Source: Parcubacteria group bacterium CG1_02_58_44
GTDB taxonomy: Bacteria; Patescibacteriota; Patescibacteriia; SG8-24
DNA length: 32,990 nucleotides
Reading direction: 5' to 3'
Assembly: GCA_001872545.1 (NCBI GenBank)
Contig: MNWN01000015.1
Location: 1-32,990, forward strand
The notes below the pieces were generated by a model. The model ran no database searches. It saw only the letters and a program-made list of their open reading frames with translations, and was not told the origin of the DNA. A program made the translations under genes and the position numbers. Below, one piece after another: positions 30,630 through 32,990 of this stretch (positions are counted from its first letter, which is position 1; each line of letters opens with the position of its first letter).

Positions 30630-30661
30630 GGCGGTCTTGTAAAGACCGCCCGACTCTTTTC
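30630..30661 (+). terminator. Second rRNA terminator
   Basis: GGCGGTCTT (30630-30638) pairs perfectly with AAGACCGCC (30642-30650) and is followed by a CTCTTTTC tail. It backs up the first. Confidence 0.7.
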
Positions 30662-30863
30662 ATGTGAGCAAAGCTTTCCAGACTGACATCCGAGACAACT
30701 TGCCCAAACGAGCAGCCTTGTCTTTTCTCCCTCAGTACTTATGGGGAATGGGAGAAGAGGAGATATTATCCTCCAGAGTTCATATCCGGGGTTTGGGCCT
30801 CACAATCAAAAAATCGTCTTTTTAGCCAATAAATACTCAATTACGGCCGCATAATATGCGGCC
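30662..30863. other. Structured gene-free stretch before the repeat lipoprotein
   Basis: No gene. It holds several hairpins: TTCTCCC/GGGAGAA (30725-30756), GAGGA/TCCTC at about 30757-30773, and GGCCGCAT-AAT-ATGCGGCC (30845-30863), an 8-bp perfect palindrome. It may hold a small RNA or only terminators and an operator. Confidence 0.45.
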
Positions 30864-30869
30864 TAAAAG

Positions 30870-30909
30870 ATGCCATCAGCTTGACAAGCTAGGCATTTCT
30901 TGGTAAGAA
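30870..30909 (+). promoter_or_regulatory. Promoter and inverted repeat of the repeat lipoprotein gene
   Basis: TTGACA (30881-30886), 17-nt spacer, TAAGAA (30904-30909). The -35 lies in a nested inverted repeat, ATGCC + AGCTT with AAGCT + GGCAT (30870-30896), which could be an operator. Confidence 0.5.
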
Positions 30910-30957
30910 GAGAACGTCTCGCCCAATGGTGGGTTGAGCAAAACAAGGAGAAGGACC

Positions 30958-32949
30958 GTGACGACGAGAAACACGGCGGCCATGCTGGCCGTCACCGCCC
31001 TGCTGACCGTAGCCGCCATCTGCGGCGGCTGCATAATGGACCCGTCCGACGACTCCGACGGGGTCGGAGTGGACCGCGACGCCCTGTCGCTCGTCCCCGT
31101 GGGGGGGATTCTGATGCAGAAGCCCGTCACCTGTGGTGATGGCGGCCATTGTGCCGTACAGCTCGGCCAATGTTCGAGCCGAGTCGTCCGTTATGGCCGG
31201 AACCCCAGCGGGGGTCTGTCCTTCTGCTGCTATGAACGCAGCACTGGGAGTTATTTTTTGATGGGAAGTGTTTCACTCTCTCAGATGAGGGATCACGTCG
31301 ATGTTACCGTCAACGGTTCAGATGACGGGGATCGTCTGGAGGCCGAAGACGGGACGAGGTGCGGAACCTCGACCATTAGCGGTTCCGCCGATTACAGGTG
31401 GAGAGGAGGTCTGGAAGTCCTTGGAGGCGGCGGAAACGACTACCTCTGGGGACTGGAGTGGTCGCCGAGCGGATTCTACACTTCCCTCTATGGGGAGGGG
31501 AGGAATGATCGCCTTTACCTAGGCGACAACGGCGGGATCGCCGATGGCGGCGAAGGCCAAAACTACCTCTACGGAGGTAGGGACGGCTACAACGTCTTCA
31601 TGTTCACCGGCGGCGACGGCGTAACGACCAGAACCCTCGCCTACGGCGGCAATGTCGGAAACTTGTTCTGGGGAGTGGGCTTCCCAGGAATAATCCAAGC
31701 CTACGGGGGGGGTGGAGATGACTTTTTTAATTTGGGGGACGGCAACGACGTTGCCTTCTCCAATGGAGGAAGCGATCTCTTCGCCGGCGGCGGCGGCGAA
31801 AACACCTTCTACGGAGGTGACGGTGGCGACATCGCCTTCGGAAGCGGAAACTTCGTCCGTTTCGGACGGGGATGGAGCCAGGAAGAGGCGATGGAAAATC
31901 ATGAGCCGTTGCTCGGCGGCGTGGCCGGAAACTGTTCCCTCATGGGAAACAGCGGCGACGATCTCCTCATCTGTAGTAGAGGAGAGAACGACCGTGTTAA
32001 CGGCGGCCCCGGCCGCGACACTTGTGCCGCGGACACGATGGTTCACTGCGAACAAGTCGTTCCGGTCTGCGGCGACGGCGACTGCAACGACGACGAGACC
32101 TACGATACCTGCCCCGCCGACTGCCCAGTGTCGTTTGTCTGCGGCGACGGCACCTGCAACGAAGGTGTCGAAACATGCGATTCCTGCGAAGCCGACTGCG
32201 GGGCCTGCCCATACTGCGGGGACGGGATCTGTAGCGTCTACGAGAGGTCGGAATGCGAGCCGGGCGACGGGTCATGTATGGCCTGCCCCTCGGACTGCGG
32301 CTACCCGTCCCACTGCGGGGATGGGTTCTGCCTCGAAGCAGATCGAGAGACCTGCTGGACCTGCCCCTCGGACTGCAGCGACGGGGAATACACCTATCCA
32401 GGTGTGACTGGGAGCAGCACCTGCCCCATATCCTGCGGCGACGAAGTCTGCAGTGAGGCGGACGGCGAGAGCTGCGCCAACTGCCAGTCAGACTGCGGCT
32501 GGTGCGCCTGCGGGGACGGACACTGCGCCGAGGGCACCGAAACCTGCACTTCCTGCCCCGGGGACTGCGGAGCCTGCCCGTTCTGCGGCGACCACGTCTG
32601 CGACGAGGACGAGACGACCGGAACCTGCCCCGCCGACTGCCCCCCGGTCTGCGGCGACGGAAGCTGCGAAGGCGGAGAGACTCCCGTCACCTGCCCCGCC
32701 GACTGCGATCCGCCGTCGTTCTGCGGCGACGGGTTCTGCGACGAGGCGGCCGGCGAGTGGTGCCGTATCTGCCCACGCGACTGCGGCGGCTGCGAGTCGT
32801 GCGGTGACGGGATCTGCAACGGCGACGACGACTGCCAGTCCTGCCCCGCCGACTGCAGTCACGGATGCGTCCTTAGCTGCGGGGACGGGTACTGCCTGTA
32901 CGAGGAGACCTGCGCCACCTGCCCCGGGGACTGCGGGAGCTGCGGCTGA
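30958..32949 (+). CDS. Large secreted lipoprotein with RTX-like glycine repeats and 11 cysteine-rich repeats, 663 aa
   Basis: The start is GTG at 30958, with AAGGAG 7 nt upstream; the frame opens at a TTG at 30934 but that lacks a site. Residues 1-25 form a signal peptide ending in a CGGC lipobox-like stretch, so the protein is probably lipid-anchored outside. Residues about 120-350 are glycine- and aspartate-rich with RTX/hemolysin-like GGxGND, GGGGDD and GDGND units that usually bind calcium. From residue about 371 to the end come 11 repeats of the form CGDGxC…E…C..CP.DCG.C, some 22-38 residues each, like repeats known from large secreted proteins of myxobacteria and others. About six cysteines per repeat suggests disulfide-bonded beads. 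Surface adhesion or structure is likely, not shown. GC is very high. Confidence 0.85.
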   Translation: MTTRNTAAMLAVTALLTVAAICGGCIMDPSDDSDGVGVDRDALSLVPVGGILMQKPVTCGDGGHCAVQLGQCSSRVVRYGRNPSGGLSFCCYERSTGSYFLMGSVSLSQMRDHVDVTVNGSDDGDRLEAEDGTRCGTSTISGSADYRWRGGLEVLGGGGNDYLWGLEWSPSGFYTSLYGEGRNDRLYLGDNGGIADGGEGQNYLYGGRDGYNVFMFTGGDGVTTRTLAYGGNVGNLFWGVGFPGIIQAYGGGGDDFFNLGDGNDVAFSNGGSDLFAGGGGENTFYGGDGGDIAFGSGNFVRFGRGWSQEEAMENHEPLLGGVAGNCSLMGNSGDDLLICSRGENDRVNGGPGRDTCAADTMVHCEQVVPVCGDGDCNDDETYDTCPADCPVSFVCGDGTCNEGVETCDSCEADCGACPYCGDGICSVYERSECEPGDGSCMACPSDCGYPSHCGDGFCLEADRETCWTCPSDCSDGEYTYPGVTGSSTCPISCGDEVCSEADGESCANCQSDCGWCACGDGHCAEGTETCTSCPGDCGACPFCGDHVCDEDETTGTCPADCPPVCGDGSCEGGETPVTCPADCDPPSFCGDGFCDEAAGEWCRICPRDCGGCESCGDGICNGDDDCQSCPADCSHGCVLSCGDGYCLYEETCATCPGDCGSCG

Positions 32950-32990
32950 CCCGCACGGGGGGCCCCAACAACTGAACCAACTTCCCCCCC

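Overview
The window looks like part of a Candidate Phyla Radiation (Patescibacteria, probably Parcubacteria-like) chromosome with unusually high GC. The evidence is a 16S rRNA gene with a base change in the 515F primer site, a HisKA_7TM-type sensor kinase, VanW and KhpA genes, a short SMC, core genes without Shine-Dalgarno sequences, and many short isolated orphan genes. TGA, TAG and TAA all serve as ordinary stops, so the code is standard.

Layout. 1-820: intergenic repeats and a gene-poor stretch. 820-5890 (minus strand): an orphan gene, a DEAD-box helicase with a two-hairpin leader, and an operon of sensor kinase, cytochrome-b5-like lipoprotein, small heme-type membrane protein and a frameshifted small gene. 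5980-9430 (minus): a GC-rich pair of open frames split by one in-frame TAG, the second resembling an amidoligase, then a CYTH protein and a conserved CCP/CPKC protein. 9519-13503: a methyltransferase, a broken small gene, a Cys-containing membrane protein, an EamA/SMR-like transporter, a nucleotidyltransferase and a GT39-like glycosyltransferase. 13620-16190: Hsp20 and VanW. 17074-17397: a strong promoter and a structured RNA containing a tRNA-like four-way junction, followed by clpP. 18557-25275: an NrnA-type DHH phosphoesterase, small orphans, a short SMC and an ABC exporter half. 25457-28528: an orphan gene, rpsP, khpA and trmD, each with its own promoter. 28716-30661: a 16S rRNA gene with attenuator-like leader, processing stem and tandem terminators, and no linked 23S. 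30881-32949: a large secreted glycine- and cysteine-repeat lipoprotein.

The core genes cover translation (16S, bS16, KhpA, TrmD, DEAD-box helicase), proteostasis (ClpP, Hsp20), chromosome maintenance (SMC), RNA turnover (NrnA) and the cell envelope (VanW, GT39, ABC exporter). Most transcription units are single genes with their own terminator. About two dozen copies of a palindromic repeat fill five intergenic clusters. The most promising undescribed element is the RNA at 17109-17397. Three reading frames (3110-3494, 6004-8292, 10159-10473) appear broken by a single frameshift or stop codon.
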